From NCBI GenBank assembly GCA_002388665.1, contig DGMY01000037.1, positions 1 through 40,349 on the forward strand: a stretch of DNA of 40,349 nt. Direction: 5' to 3'. The DNA comes from Opitutia bacterium UBA4506. GTDB taxonomy: Bacteria; Verrucomicrobiota; Verrucomicrobiia; Opitutales; Puniceicoccaceae. The position numbers were made by a program, and so were the translations under genes. Of the stretch, positions 24,770-32,439 are shown piece after piece; position 1 is the stretch's first letter, and each line of letters begins with the position of its first letter. The notes beneath the pieces were generated by a model. It was not told the DNA's origin. It saw only the letters and a program-made list of their open reading frames with translations, and did not search any database.

Positions 24770-24942
24770 CCCCTTCCCTCGGTCCGGTTTGAGAAAAGAA
24801 CGACCGGAGGAGCTGAAGCGATTGAACGGACGCGCAAAGCGGAGCCACAGGAGAGCCGCGCGGGAGGGATTTAACAGATCATTACCAACTTCCGCCACTT
24901 TCCAAGCTGGTCTCCCCACCCATCGATTCTCATTCTTTCTCC

Positions 24943-25680
24943 ATGGAAGTCTCGATCGTCGTCCCGATCTTCAATGAGAAAGAAACCCTATCGACCATCG
25001 TCGAGCGCTTGAGAGCCGTCAGCGCGCTACAGATTCGCGAGATCATCCTGGTCGATGACTGCTCGACCGACGGAACCCGCGCCCTATTGGAAGAGGGCTT
25101 CGACGATCCAATCTTCAAGAAGTGCTATCACACGAAAAACCAAGGGAAAGGCGCGGCCCTCCGGACGGGCTTCCGCGAAGCAACCGGGGACATCGTGGCG
25201 GTCCAAGACGCCGACCTTGAGTATGATCCCGAAGAATTACCGCGGCTGATCCTCCCCATCGAACAAGGTCAGGCTGATGTCGTATTCGGTTCTCGGTTCA
25301 CCGGCGTAGGCCCGCACCGCGTAGTATTCTTCTGGCACATGATCGGCAACCGCTTCCTGACCCTGCTCAGCAACATGTTTACGAACCTGAACCTGACCGA
25401 CATGGAGTGCTGCTATAAAGTCTTCCGCCGGGAGGTCATCTCGCAAATCTACATTCAGGAAGATCGATTCGGGGTGGAGCCGGAGCTCACAGCCAAGACC
25501 GCGCGCCTGGACGTCCGGATCTTTGAAGTCGGCATCTCCTACTACGGGCGCACCTACGCGGAAGGCAAAAAGATTGGCTGGAAAGACGGAGTACGGGCCC
25601 TGTACGCGATCTTCAAGTACGGCCTCTTCCGCCGGTGCCGCAAACCCGGGAAACTGGACTCCACGCCCAGCTCGGTCTAG
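24943..25680 (+). CDS. Family 2 glycosyltransferase, dolichyl-phosphate-mannose-synthase-like
   Basis: 245-residue GT-A fold enzyme, predicted to move a sugar from a nucleotide donor to a polyprenyl-phosphate or lipid acceptor at the inner face of the membrane. Motifs: VSIVVPIFNEKETL, ILVDDCSTDGT (36-45), NQGKGAALRTGF, QDADLEYDPEE with the DxD at 89-91, FGSRFTG, LTDMECCYKVFRREV and GVEPELTAKTARL. This is close to the short DPM1/Ppm1-like group lacking C-terminal membrane helices. The ATG start is at the family N-terminus (MEVSIVVPIFNE). It runs convergently into the SCP2/MGDG-synthase-like genes, with a 22-base gap. A functional link to those lipid-type genes is suggestive only. Confidence 0.9.
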   Translation: MEVSIVVPIFNEKETLSTIVERLRAVSALQIREIILVDDCSTDGTRALLEEGFDDPIFKKCYHTKNQGKGAALRTGFREATGDIVAVQDADLEYDPEELPRLILPIEQGQADVVFGSRFTGVGPHRVVFFWHMIGNRFLTLLSNMFTNLNLTDMECCYKVFRREVISQIYIQEDRFGVEPELTAKTARLDVRIFEVGISYYGRTYAEGKKIGWKDGVRALYAIFKYGLFRRCRKPGKLDSTPSSV

Positions 25681-25702
25681 TCGCCGACTCAATTGCCCGG
25701 TC

Positions 25703-26491
25703 TCAACTCGGCAAATACCTGGCCACACGGTCCAGCACATGGTTGATCCCATCGGCCAAAGGCACCAGTCCCTCGACCCGAATCCCGCCCAGAGCAACAG
25801 CCGCATGGGAGTCGCTCTTCTGAGTCAAAATCTCCATCGCCACCTTTGAGGAGGCAAAAATCACTTCTGCATCGGCCTCGAGGCAGGCATCCGCCCCCCG
25901 GCGCGGGTACAATCCCCCGGGCGCCTTTTCGATACTGGCCGTAAGATCTTCACCCTCGACCCGAAAGTTGATGGTCCCGTTTGGGCAGCTCTCCAACATC
26001 TTTCGCGCCCAGGCATCCTCGCGACCGATCTCGGCCAAGGAAAACAACGCGACCGCCAGGGCGAGGCGCACATGCAGCGTGCGAAACTCGGGGTCCTGCA
26101 GCGCTTTGGCGGGGGGCTTCAAATACTTTTGAAACCGAAGAAACAGCCGCAGCAGCTTCGACAAAAAGACAGGTCGCAGGAAGCCGCCCTTCAACCGTGG
26201 GATGGCAACGCCCCCGCGAATGAACCGGACGGTATTGGCCTCCGACCCCAGATCCAGGTGAGCCTTCGGCTTCCCTTCGGGCACCTCCGACCAGAACGCC
26301 TTACCATTCTCGAACCGGAGACAGGCACTCAAACCATCGCGATTGGTGAACCACACCTCGCCCTCCATCGAGCCGAGAATCTTTTGGGCCCCCTGATCGA
26401 ACTTCAAATAATCCTCGAACGCCGGCAGCACCCCCCGAAAAAACAATCCGGCGCATACGGACGGCAGCGGCACGGGAGGTTCGCCAATCAT
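25703..26491 (-). CDS. Tandem SCP2-like (sterol-carrier-type) lipid-binding protein, putative
   Basis: 262 residues, no signal peptide. Two segments show the SCP2 pattern of a beta-sheet followed by a helix and a glycine-containing final strand. The first is ~40-105 (EGEVWFTNRDGLSACLRFEN, KAHLDLGSEANTVRFIRGGV). The second is ~170-262 (GTINFRVEGEDLTASIEKAP, DACLEADAEVIFASSKVAME, AVALGGIRVEGLVPLADGIN). A helical basic linker lies between them (KLLRLFLRFQKYLKPP). SCP2 domains bind lipids or acyl groups. The ATG overlaps the stop of the MGDG-synthase-like gene as ATGA, so it probably presents or receives that enzyme's lipid. The assignment is pattern-based and needs a profile search; the coding status is firm. 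Confidence 0.7.
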   Translation of the reverse strand: MIGEPPVPLPSVCAGLFFRGVLPAFEDYLKFDQGAQKILGSMEGEVWFTNRDGLSACLRFENGKAFWSEVPEGKPKAHLDLGSEANTVRFIRGGVAIPRLKGGFLRPVFLSKLLRLFLRFQKYLKPPAKALQDPEFRTLHVRLALAVALFSLAEIGREDAWARKMLESCPNGTINFRVEGEDLTASIEKAPGGLYPRRGADACLEADAEVIFASSKVAMEILTQKSDSHAAVALGGIRVEGLVPLADGINHVLDRVARYLPS

Positions 26492-27720
26492 TCGACCAAA
26501 CTCCTGAGCTTACCCAAGATATCGAGCGGATGCCGATGGGGACGCACCCGGTCCATCGAAGCGACCACGAGGTCCCGCAACTCCGGTTCCTGCATCCATT
26601 CGCGCAGAATCGACGGCAAATGGTGAGTGCGCGGGAGGAGAGTCCCGATCCCGTTCTTACGGCAGAACTTCACAGTAATGCACTCCTGGGGCATCACGCC
26701 GCCGATCCCATTAAAAATCAGCGGGCAGCGGGACAAAATCGCCTCGGAAGTCGTCCCCGTCCCCGATCGAGCCACCACAGCCGAGGCGGCCGAGAGCAGG
26801 CGGCTCATTTCGGAATAGTAGGGAATCGGTCGCACCGGCAACAAAGGATGCTCCTCCTGCCAAGCCTTGATCTCCTCAATCGTTTCCGATTTCCGGCCAC
26901 ACAGAGCAATGACCTGCGGGTAGACGCGAGCTTCGTAGAGAGAGTTCAGCGCCCGGAGGTGGTTATTGGCGCCATTGGCCCCAGTCCCGAGGACCAGGAC
27001 AAATCGGTCTCCATCGAAACCAAACTCTTCCTTCAAATACTTTGCGCGCTCCTCCTCGGTTGGAGCGGGGGCATAAAAGGACGGATCGAGAAGGAAGCCC
27101 CCGAGCCAATTGCGCGCATCGTTCAATCCGTAGATCGAAGCGGCATCGCAAGTTTCCTCCACAGCACCGATAAACAAGTCTGCCTTGGGATTCACCCAGT
27201 GGCGACTGAACCCGTATCCACCCGAAAGTTCCCCACAATAGGTAACGCACTTCACCTTTCGACCCGGCAAAGCCCATTTCGCCAGTTCAAAGAAGCCGTG
27301 ATTCAAGTGGGCGTGCGTGCTCACGATCAAATCGGGCTGCACCTCGCGCACCCGCTCGATAAAGCGATGCCGGCCCCAAATCTTCTCCGCCGAATCGTGA
27401 AGACTAGCGTGCTCGAGGAAATTGAAATAGATATGGTGGAGCTTCGGCCAAAATTGCTGAATCCGGTTGTACAGATTCACCCCGAAGCCGTAGAGCCCGT
27501 GAGTATCCTCCAGCGCCTGATGAATTTCCACCTCGAGGCCAAACTTGCGGCCATCCTCAGTCTCCGACCACGATTTGAGAGCGCGGGCCCGCATATCGTG
27601 CCCTCCCCCGGTACTTGAAGTCAGCACCAAGACCCGCTTCCGGGGCAATTCCGAATCGGGCAAAGTCGAGGATCCGGAATCTGGTCGAACTTCCGGCTGT
27701 AAAGAATCAGGAGACATCAT
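26488..27720 (-). CDS. MGDG-synthase/MurG-like glycosyltransferase (GT28-type)
   Basis: About 410 residues, GT-B fold. The start is ATG at 27720 or the next codon; an upstream TTG is also in frame. After a ~27-residue polar leader the N-terminal domain begins RVLVLTSSTGGGHDMRARAL, the acceptor-side glycine motif of monogalactosyldiacylglycerol synthases, and continues with FGVNLYNRIQQFWPKLHHIY and VQPDLIVSTHAHLNHGFFEL. The C-terminal donor domain has FVLVLGTGANGANNHLRAL, VVARSGTGTTSEAILSRCP and FNGIGGVMPQECITVKFC. It likely glycosylates a diacylglycerol-type lipid at the membrane face. It is coupled by ATGA to the SCP2-like gene and preceded by the SET-domain gene with a 52-base gap. Substrate and sugar are not determined. 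Confidence 0.85.
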   Translation of the reverse strand: MMSPDSLQPEVRPDSGSSTLPDSELPRKRVLVLTSSTGGGHDMRARALKSWSETEDGRKFGLEVEIHQALEDTHGLYGFGVNLYNRIQQFWPKLHHIYFNFLEHASLHDSAEKIWGRHRFIERVREVQPDLIVSTHAHLNHGFFELAKWALPGRKVKCVTYCGELSGGYGFSRHWVNPKADLFIGAVEETCDAASIYGLNDARNWLGGFLLDPSFYAPAPTEEERAKYLKEEFGFDGDRFVLVLGTGANGANNHLRALNSLYEARVYPQVIALCGRKSETIEEIKAWQEEHPLLPVRPIPYYSEMSRLLSAASAVVARSGTGTTSEAILSRCPLIFNGIGGVMPQECITVKFCRKNGIGTLLPRTHHLPSILREWMQEPELRDLVVASMDRVRPHRHPLDILGKLRSLVE

Positions 27721-27772
27721 CAAACGATCAATCCGAGAGAATCCCAGCCAACGGGCGTGGGTTCAATCCGAT

Positions 27773-28273
27773 TCACTTTGTTTTCTTCTTCTTTTTCCGA
27801 AGCATCTTTTTCAACTTCGGGCGATCTGCCTCATTCACGATGTACCCGATACAGGAAGGCGTACCGCAGCGGCAGCGATGATCCAGTGCGCTCTCGAGAG
27901 CATAACCGTAGTCAAACGTCAGTTCTTCGCCCTTTTCGATATCGCGCAGAGCGACGAACCAGATCTCGCCCCGATAATTGACGGCTTCACAATTGGGCTC
28001 GCAACTATGGTTCGCGTACTTGGCGAGATTCTTCGACGTCTTTCCGTCGAGGTCATAGCGTTTATTCAGTTCAAAAATGTAGACCTGCCCCGAGCCGTTC
28101 TTGCGACCCCGCGCCTCTTGAGCCAAGGCCCTGCGCTCGGACTCTGCCTTCGAGATCTTCTCCCCTTTATACTGAATAATGTACTCGCCCTCTTCGATAT
28201 CCGCCTTGGCATAAAGGCCACGGTTGTGAATCGAAGAACGGCGCACCACATAGGAACGCTTCTCGCTGGTCAT
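27773..28273 (-). CDS. SET-domain protein lysine methyltransferase
   Basis: 166 residues, cytoplasmic. The SET core is present: SIHNRGLYAKADIEEGEYII, KNLAKYANHSCEPNCEA with the pseudoknot NHSC at 88-91, and GEELTFDYGY at 115-124. The post-SET cysteines CRCGTPSC (134-141) with Cys91 would bind zinc. The C-terminus is very basic (KLKKMLRKKKKKTK). It would transfer methyl from S-adenosylmethionine to lysine in a protein. Bacterial SET proteins are often small and single-domain like this; targets include histone-like or ribosomal proteins in studied cases. It has 55- and 52-base gaps to its neighbours on the same strand. A possible local substrate is the Lys/Ala-rich coiled-coil protein at 20.3 kb (speculation). 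Confidence 0.92.
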   Translation of the reverse strand: MTSEKRSYVVRRSSIHNRGLYAKADIEEGEYIIQYKGEKISKAESERRALAQEARGRKNGSGQVYIFELNKRYDLDGKTSKNLAKYANHSCEPNCEAVNYRGEIWFVALRDIEKGEELTFDYGYALESALDHRCRCGTPSCIGYIVNEADRPKLKKMLRKKKKKTK

Positions 28274-28328
28274 TCGTTACAGTGAGATCAATCCGGCGAG
28301 GAAACTCAAGCCAGTTAGTCGCAAAGCT

Positions 28329-28859
28329 TTACCAGCTTAATACCTCTTCGAAGTCGGCGGTATTGCTGGTGTTATCCGACCAGAAGATGACCGATTGGCG
28401 AATTTCCGAACTACCACCGGGGGCGCCATTCAACTCGTCTTCCTCGATGACACCGTTGCGGTCGGAGTCGACTGCCATCCCAATATTGGGATTACCGAAG
28501 CCATCAATAATTTGTCCGTCGGTAACGCCGAAAGCCGAATCTTCCGCAATCGAATCATCGGCAAACGAGAAGTAGCGGATGTTCTTGGTGTTCAGAGTGC
28601 TGGTAGGGTCACCCGTGAGCAGATTGTAGAAATCGCCATCCTCTGCCTGAGGGAATTCAAACGAAGGGTAGTAGCCGTAGTCCTGGCGAAACAGCTCGAT
28701 CGCGGAGGCCCATTGGCTGTACATCGCCTTGGTCTTGGTCTTTTTCGCCGCCTTCCGCACACCGCCAACTGACGGAATAATGATTCCCGCGAGGATCCCG
28801 ATAATCGCGATCACGGTAAGAAGTTCAATGAGGGTAAATCCTTTTTTGTTATTTTTCAT
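28329..28859 (-). CDS. Type II secretion-type pseudopilin with an EF-hand loop
   Basis: 176 residues. Class III leader KNNKKG|FTLIELLTVIAIIGILAG, with cleavage and N-methylation expected at Gly7/Phe8, then the amphipathic pilin helix (KAMYSQWASAIELFRQDYGYYPS). Residues 131-142, DSDRNGVIEEDE, fit the canonical EF-hand loop at every key position: Asp1, Asp3, Asn5, Gly6, Ile8, Glu12. GspG-type pseudopilins are known to bind calcium, but in a different loop. It is preceded by GGAGAA and lies 15 bases after another pseudopilin gene, so the two are co-transcribed. It is probably a fibre subunit of a T2SS-like or Verrucomicrobia-specific export system whose motor genes are elsewhere. Confidence 0.88.
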   Translation of the reverse strand: MKNNKKGFTLIELLTVIAIIGILAGIIIPSVGGVRKAAKKTKTKAMYSQWASAIELFRQDYGYYPSFEFPQAEDGDFYNLLTGDPTSTLNTKNIRYFSFADDSIAEDSAFGVTDGQIIDGFGNPNIGMAVDSDRNGVIEEDELNGAPGGSSEIRQSVIFWSDNTSNTADFEEVLSW

Positions 28860-28874
28860 AGCTAAATTCTCCGA

Positions 28875-29411
28875 CTATTCTCCGATGTAAATATTGTCAG
28901 CGTTCGCAGCGGAATCTTTGTCGATAATTCCATTGGTGGGGGCGACACTGGTCCCGTCCGGGCCGTTGGAGTACAGGACGTACCCGAAGCGCTTCCAGGA
29001 ATTCCCGACCGAGAACTCGTATTGGTACTCGTTGCCCCACGGATCCACGAGCAACTGACCATCTCCGTCAAAATCATCCCCGTCACTCAAGCCGGAGACA
29101 TCGAATTTACCTGGATCGAGGAACGGGCGCCCGGAGTCGATTTCCTCCGTGGTGCTCTCATCGACCCATTTGAGGCGATTCGCCAAGGCCTGAAGCATCT
29201 CCTCCTCATCGGAGGTAATGGGGTAGGTACCGTACTGCTTTCGATACGATTCCAGCGCCGTGGCGATCCCCGCCAGCTCGGCTTCGGCCTCTGTCCGGGC
29301 CTGCCGCTGGTAGACACCTGTGGTGATTCCAAAGGAAATTGCTGCCAAAATTGCAATGACCGCAATCACGGTGAGCAACTCGACGAGGGTAAACGCGTCT
29401 CTTTTACGCAT
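28875..29411 (-). CDS. GspG-like pseudopilin
   Basis: 178 residues from the ATG at 29411; an in-frame TTG six codons earlier would lengthen the leader needlessly. The prepilin signal is RKRDA|FTLVELLTVIAVIAILAA, with Ala instead of Gly at -1, a variant allowed by prepilin peptidases. The body has the major-pseudopilin signature: TALESYRKQYGTYP, then DDFDGDGQLLVDPWGNEYQY and FGYVLYSNGPDGT. The Asp-rich DFDGDG stretch (113-118) precedes the DPWG block and could bind calcium. It heads a two-gene unit with the EF-hand pseudopilin. The 161-base gap to the divergent iron-transport gene should carry its promoter; I see no clear one. Confidence 0.9.
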   Translation of the reverse strand: MRKRDAFTLVELLTVIAVIAILAAISFGITTGVYQRQARTEAEAELAGIATALESYRKQYGTYPITSDEEEMLQALANRLKWVDESTTEEIDSGRPFLDPGKFDVSGLSDGDDFDGDGQLLVDPWGNEYQYEFSVGNSWKRFGYVLYSNGPDGTSVAPTNGIIDKDSAANADNIYIGE

Positions 29412-29537
29412 AGGAATAACGATGCTCAACTTTCACCACACCGCAACTCAAAATTCCCCCATCACGATTCACGGTCGGACGGAGGCGGGAGGAGCTTGTA
29501 GGCGGCAAATAGACTCGGTGGGGAGCACCAATCCCGT

Positions 29538-29569
29538 TGACTTTTTCCCCGATCTGAGACTCGTTCCTA
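29538..29569 (+). promoter_or_regulatory. Possible promoter/iron-responsive site before the Fe(III) binding-protein gene
   Basis: TTGACT at 29538-29543 resembles a -35. TGAGACTCGTTCCTA at 29555-29569 shares its first eight bases with the dyad at 24617, but its right half is poorly conserved. It ends only 3 bases before the ATG, so it would act on elongation or translation if real. Weak. Confidence 0.25.
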
Positions 29570-29572
29570 ACT

Positions 29573-30586
29573 ATGACCATACGCAGTCTCCTCTTCCTGG
29601 TGCTTCCGTTCGCGGCAGGCCTCGCGAACGCCGACGAAGTCAACATCTACACGGCGCGCCACTATCCCGGCGATGACGAGCTCTACGCGAAGTTCACGGA
29701 ACACACCGGGATCGAAGTCAATGTGGTCGACGGCAAGGGAGACGCCCTCTTGGAGCGGATCAAAGCCGAAGGCGAAAAATCCCCGGCCGACATTTTCATC
29801 ACCGTGGACGCGGGCCGCCTCTGGGCCGCCGAGCAAGCGGGCATCTTCGCCCCGGCCGAGTCCGAAGTGCTGATCGAGTCCGTCCCCGCCGAGTTCCGCC
29901 ACCCGGACAACCTGTGGTTTGGGATCACCAAGCGCGCCCGCCTCATCTTCTACTCGAAAGAGCGAGTCGATCCCGAGAACCTCTCGACCTACCAAAACCT
30001 GGCAGACCCCGAGTGGAAGGACCGCATCCTCATCCGCAGCTCCTCCAACGTCTACAACCAGTCACTTCTCGGCATGATCATCGCCGAAGAAGGCCCCGAA
30101 GGTGCCGAGCAGTGGGCCGCCGGGGTTGTGAAAAACTTTGCGCGCAAGCCCCAGTCGAACGACACGGGGCAGCTTCGAGCAGTCGCCGCCGGCCTCGGTG
30201 ACGTCGCCGTAGCGAACCACTATTACTACGTACGCCTCATGCTCTCGGACAAAACCGAGGACCTCGAAGTCATTGAGAACGTCGGCATCTTCTTCCCGAA
30301 CCAAGGCGAGGGCGAAGGCGGAGCCCACGTAAACATCAGTGGAGCCGGAATGGTCAAGGGCGCACCTCATCCGGAGGCGGCGATCAAGTTCCTCGAATTC
30401 CTAACCTCCCCCGAAGCGCAGGAAATCCTCGCTTTGGGCAACGCCGAGTTCCCGGTCAACCCAAACGCGACCATCCCCGAAGTGCTCGAAACCTTCGTCT
30501 TCGAAGAAAACGACACACCCTCTTCGGTAATCGGAGAAAACAACCCCGAAGCGATCCGCATCTTTGACCGTGTCGGCTGGCGCTGA
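29573..30586 (+). CDS. Fe(III)-type ABC transporter, periplasmic binding protein
   Basis: 337 residues with signal peptide TIRSLLFLVLPFAAGLANA. The FutA/FbpA/AfuA ferric-binding family is indicated by DEVNIYTARHYPGDDELYAKF, ERIKAEGEKSPADIFITVDA, LWFGITKRARLIFYSKERV, and the tyrosine cluster NHYYYVRL (Tyr217-219) that ligates iron in this family. GGAHVNISGAGMVKGAPHPEAAIKFLEFL is the usual C-terminal lobe. It is first in a three-gene importer and overlaps the permease by about 17-23 bases. Iron as substrate is inferred from the tyrosines and the permease type. FutA-like proteins lacking the N-terminal ligand can bind iron differently, so redox state and anion partner are not assigned. Confidence 0.92.
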   Translation: MTIRSLLFLVLPFAAGLANADEVNIYTARHYPGDDELYAKFTEHTGIEVNVVDGKGDALLERIKAEGEKSPADIFITVDAGRLWAAEQAGIFAPAESEVLIESVPAEFRHPDNLWFGITKRARLIFYSKERVDPENLSTYQNLADPEWKDRILIRSSSNVYNQSLLGMIIAEEGPEGAEQWAAGVVKNFARKPQSNDTGQLRAVAAGLGDVAVANHYYYVRLMLSDKTEDLEVIENVGIFFPNQGEGEGGAHVNISGAGMVKGAPHPEAAIKFLEFLTSPEAQEILALGNAEFPVNPNATIPEVLETFVFEENDTPSSVIGENNPEAIRIFDRVGWR

Positions 30587-32321
30587 TCCCTCGGATCCGC
30601 AACGGAGTCGATCCCACGATTTGCCCGCCGGGGAGAACTCCTTTCAGGGAGACCCATCGTCGGGGGCTGAGTTTGCGCCCGAATCGCTCCGCCGCCCCGC
30701 ACGACCGTCGACCAAGGCGGTATTGCTGATCATCGGCTGCCTCCTGGCGCTGGCGATTGCGGCACCGGTCCTTGTCATCGCCGCGAGCCCCGTTCTCGGG
30801 AGCGACGGCACCTGGACCCATCTTCGCGAAACCGTCCTCGGGCTCTACGTCCGCAACAGCGTCCTCCTCGCCGCCGGAGCCGGTATCGGTGCCGGACTAG
30901 TGGGCCTTCTCACCGCCTGGGTGATCTCGATGTATCAATTCCCGGGTCGACGGATCCTGGAATGGATGCTCCTGCTGCCCCTGGCGATGCCGACCTACCT
31001 CATCGCCTATGCCTACACGGATTTTCTCGATTTCAGCGGGCCGCTGCAGACGATGATCCGCGACTGGACCGGGCTCGGTGCCCGCGAGTACTGGTTCCCG
31101 CAGATACGGTCTCTCGGCGGCGCGATCTTCCTCTTTTCGTTCGTCCTCTACCCCTACGTCTACCTCCTGTGCCGCGCCTCCTTTCTGGAGCAATCGGTCT
31201 GCATGCTCGACGCCTCCCGCACGATGGGACAATCGCGCCAGCAAACCTTTCGCCGGGTCGCCATCCCCCTGACCCGCCCCGCGCTGGCGGCGGGAATCGC
31301 CCTCGTGGCCATGGAATCGCTCGCCGACTACGGGGCCGTGGACTACTTCGCGGTCGATACCTTTACGACCGGGATCTATCGCACCTGGTTCGGCCTCGGC
31401 TCGCCCGTCGCCGCCGCGCAGCTATCGGCCGGTCTCCTCGGTGTCATCCTCCTCGTCGTCGTGTTTGAGCGGCTGAGCCGAGGGCGGAAACGTTTTTTCC
31501 ACACCACAAACCGCCAGCAGGAACTGCCCCGCTGGCACCTCTCCCGCCCGAAGAAGGTTTTTGCCTTTTTCGTCTGCTTCATCCCGGTCGTCATCGGATT
31601 CCTCATCCCCCTGGGAATCCTTGTCGAAGCCGCGACCCAAGCCGGATTCCTCCCGTCGGTCATCGACTCTCTGGAATGGGCCTGGCACAGCGTCGTCCTC
31701 GCCTCCCTCACCGCAGTCCTGTCGGTTTTCTTCGCCCTGATCCTGTCCTACAACGTCCGGCTCGCGCCCGGCGCGATATCACGCACAGCGGCCCGCATAG
31801 CGTCCCTGGGCTACGCGATCCCCGGCTCGGTCATTGCGGTGGGCGTACTCCTCATCCTCGGCTGGACGGACCGGGCCAGCACCGCTTGGTTCTCTCACGA
31901 TTTTCTCCTGAGCGGGACCCTGGCGGCACTTCTTTTTGCCTACCTGACCCGGTTTCTCACCCTCTCCATCGGCACGGTGGAGTCCGGTCTCACCCGCATC
32001 TCTCCCTCCCTCGACCAAGCCGGCCGCACCCTCGGTGCCGGGCCCGTCGGCATCCTGCGCCGCATCCATTTCCCCCTCCTCCGGGCCAGTACCCTTGCAG
32101 CCGCTCTCCTGGTTTTTGTTGAAGTCCTCAAAGAACTGCCGGCCACCCTCATCATCCGCCCCTTCAATTTCGACACCCTCGCCGTACACATCTACCAACA
32201 GGCGTCCGACGAACGGTTCGCCGAATCCGCAGCTCCTGCCCTCCTCATCATCCTCGTTGGCCTCGCTCCCGTCCTCATCCTGAGCCGGATGATGACCTCC
32301 TCCCGCAAGAACGGGAACTGA
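30570..32321 (+). CDS. Fe(III)-type ABC transporter, fused two-domain permease
   Basis: About 583 residues with two permease repeats and roughly 12 helices, as in FutB/FbpB. There is no ATG: GTG at 30570 is preferred, with TTG at 30564 as the alternative. A ~50-residue polar cytoplasmic leader precedes the first helix (AVLLIIGCLLALAIAAPVLV). Two EAA coupling loops are seen: DASRTMGQSRQQTFRRVAIP and DQAGRTLGAGPVGILRRIHF, each followed by the proline-containing helix start (PLTRPAL, PLLRAST). It moves iron delivered by the upstream binding protein, powered by the ATPase encoded 118 bases downstream. The overlap with the binding-protein gene implies coupling. Confidence 0.92.
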   Translation: MSAGADPSDPQRSRSHDLPAGENSFQGDPSSGAEFAPESLRRPARPSTKAVLLIIGCLLALAIAAPVLVIAASPVLGSDGTWTHLRETVLGLYVRNSVLLAAGAGIGAGLVGLLTAWVISMYQFPGRRILEWMLLLPLAMPTYLIAYAYTDFLDFSGPLQTMIRDWTGLGAREYWFPQIRSLGGAIFLFSFVLYPYVYLLCRASFLEQSVCMLDASRTMGQSRQQTFRRVAIPLTRPALAAGIALVAMESLADYGAVDYFAVDTFTTGIYRTWFGLGSPVAAAQLSAGLLGVILLVVVFERLSRGRKRFFHTTNRQQELPRWHLSRPKKVFAFFVCFIPVVIGFLIPLGILVEAATQAGFLPSVIDSLEWAWHSVVLASLTAVLSVFFALILSYNVRLAPGAISRTAARIASLGYAIPGSVIAVGVLLILGWTDRASTAWFSHDFLLSGTLAALLFAYLTRFLTLSIGTVESGLTRISPSLDQAGRTLGAGPVGILRRIHFPLLRASTLAAALLVFVEVLKELPATLIIRPFNFDTLAVHIYQQASDERFAESAAPALLIILVGLAPVLILSRMMTSSRKNGN

Positions 32322-32439
32322 GGATCGGGATGGCCGCCCGCTACACACCTGGTTTTTCCGCCCGCCGTGCGGGTGCATTATCTCGCACTGGACATCTTCT
32401 AGAGTCGTCCCAATCCTCTCTTTGGTATTTTGATGAATC

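Larger units (their letters stand above)
24479..24942. other. Divergent intergenic region, 464 bases
   Basis: Separates ftsK (-) and the GT2 gene (+). It contains a TTGACT plus TGAGACT-type dyad (24609-24652), a 19-codon frame at 24660-24719 (starting MKARFSSTELQAATFLL) just behind it, and a perfect hairpin at 24742-24769. The 19-codon frame lacks a ribosome site and is not called as a gene; it could be a leader peptide or the remnant of a lost gene. Confidence 0.45.

Noticed and set aside
24789..24977. Arg-rich 62-codon frame before the GT2 gene
   Set aside because: Overlaps the GT2 start out of frame and has no family resemblance.
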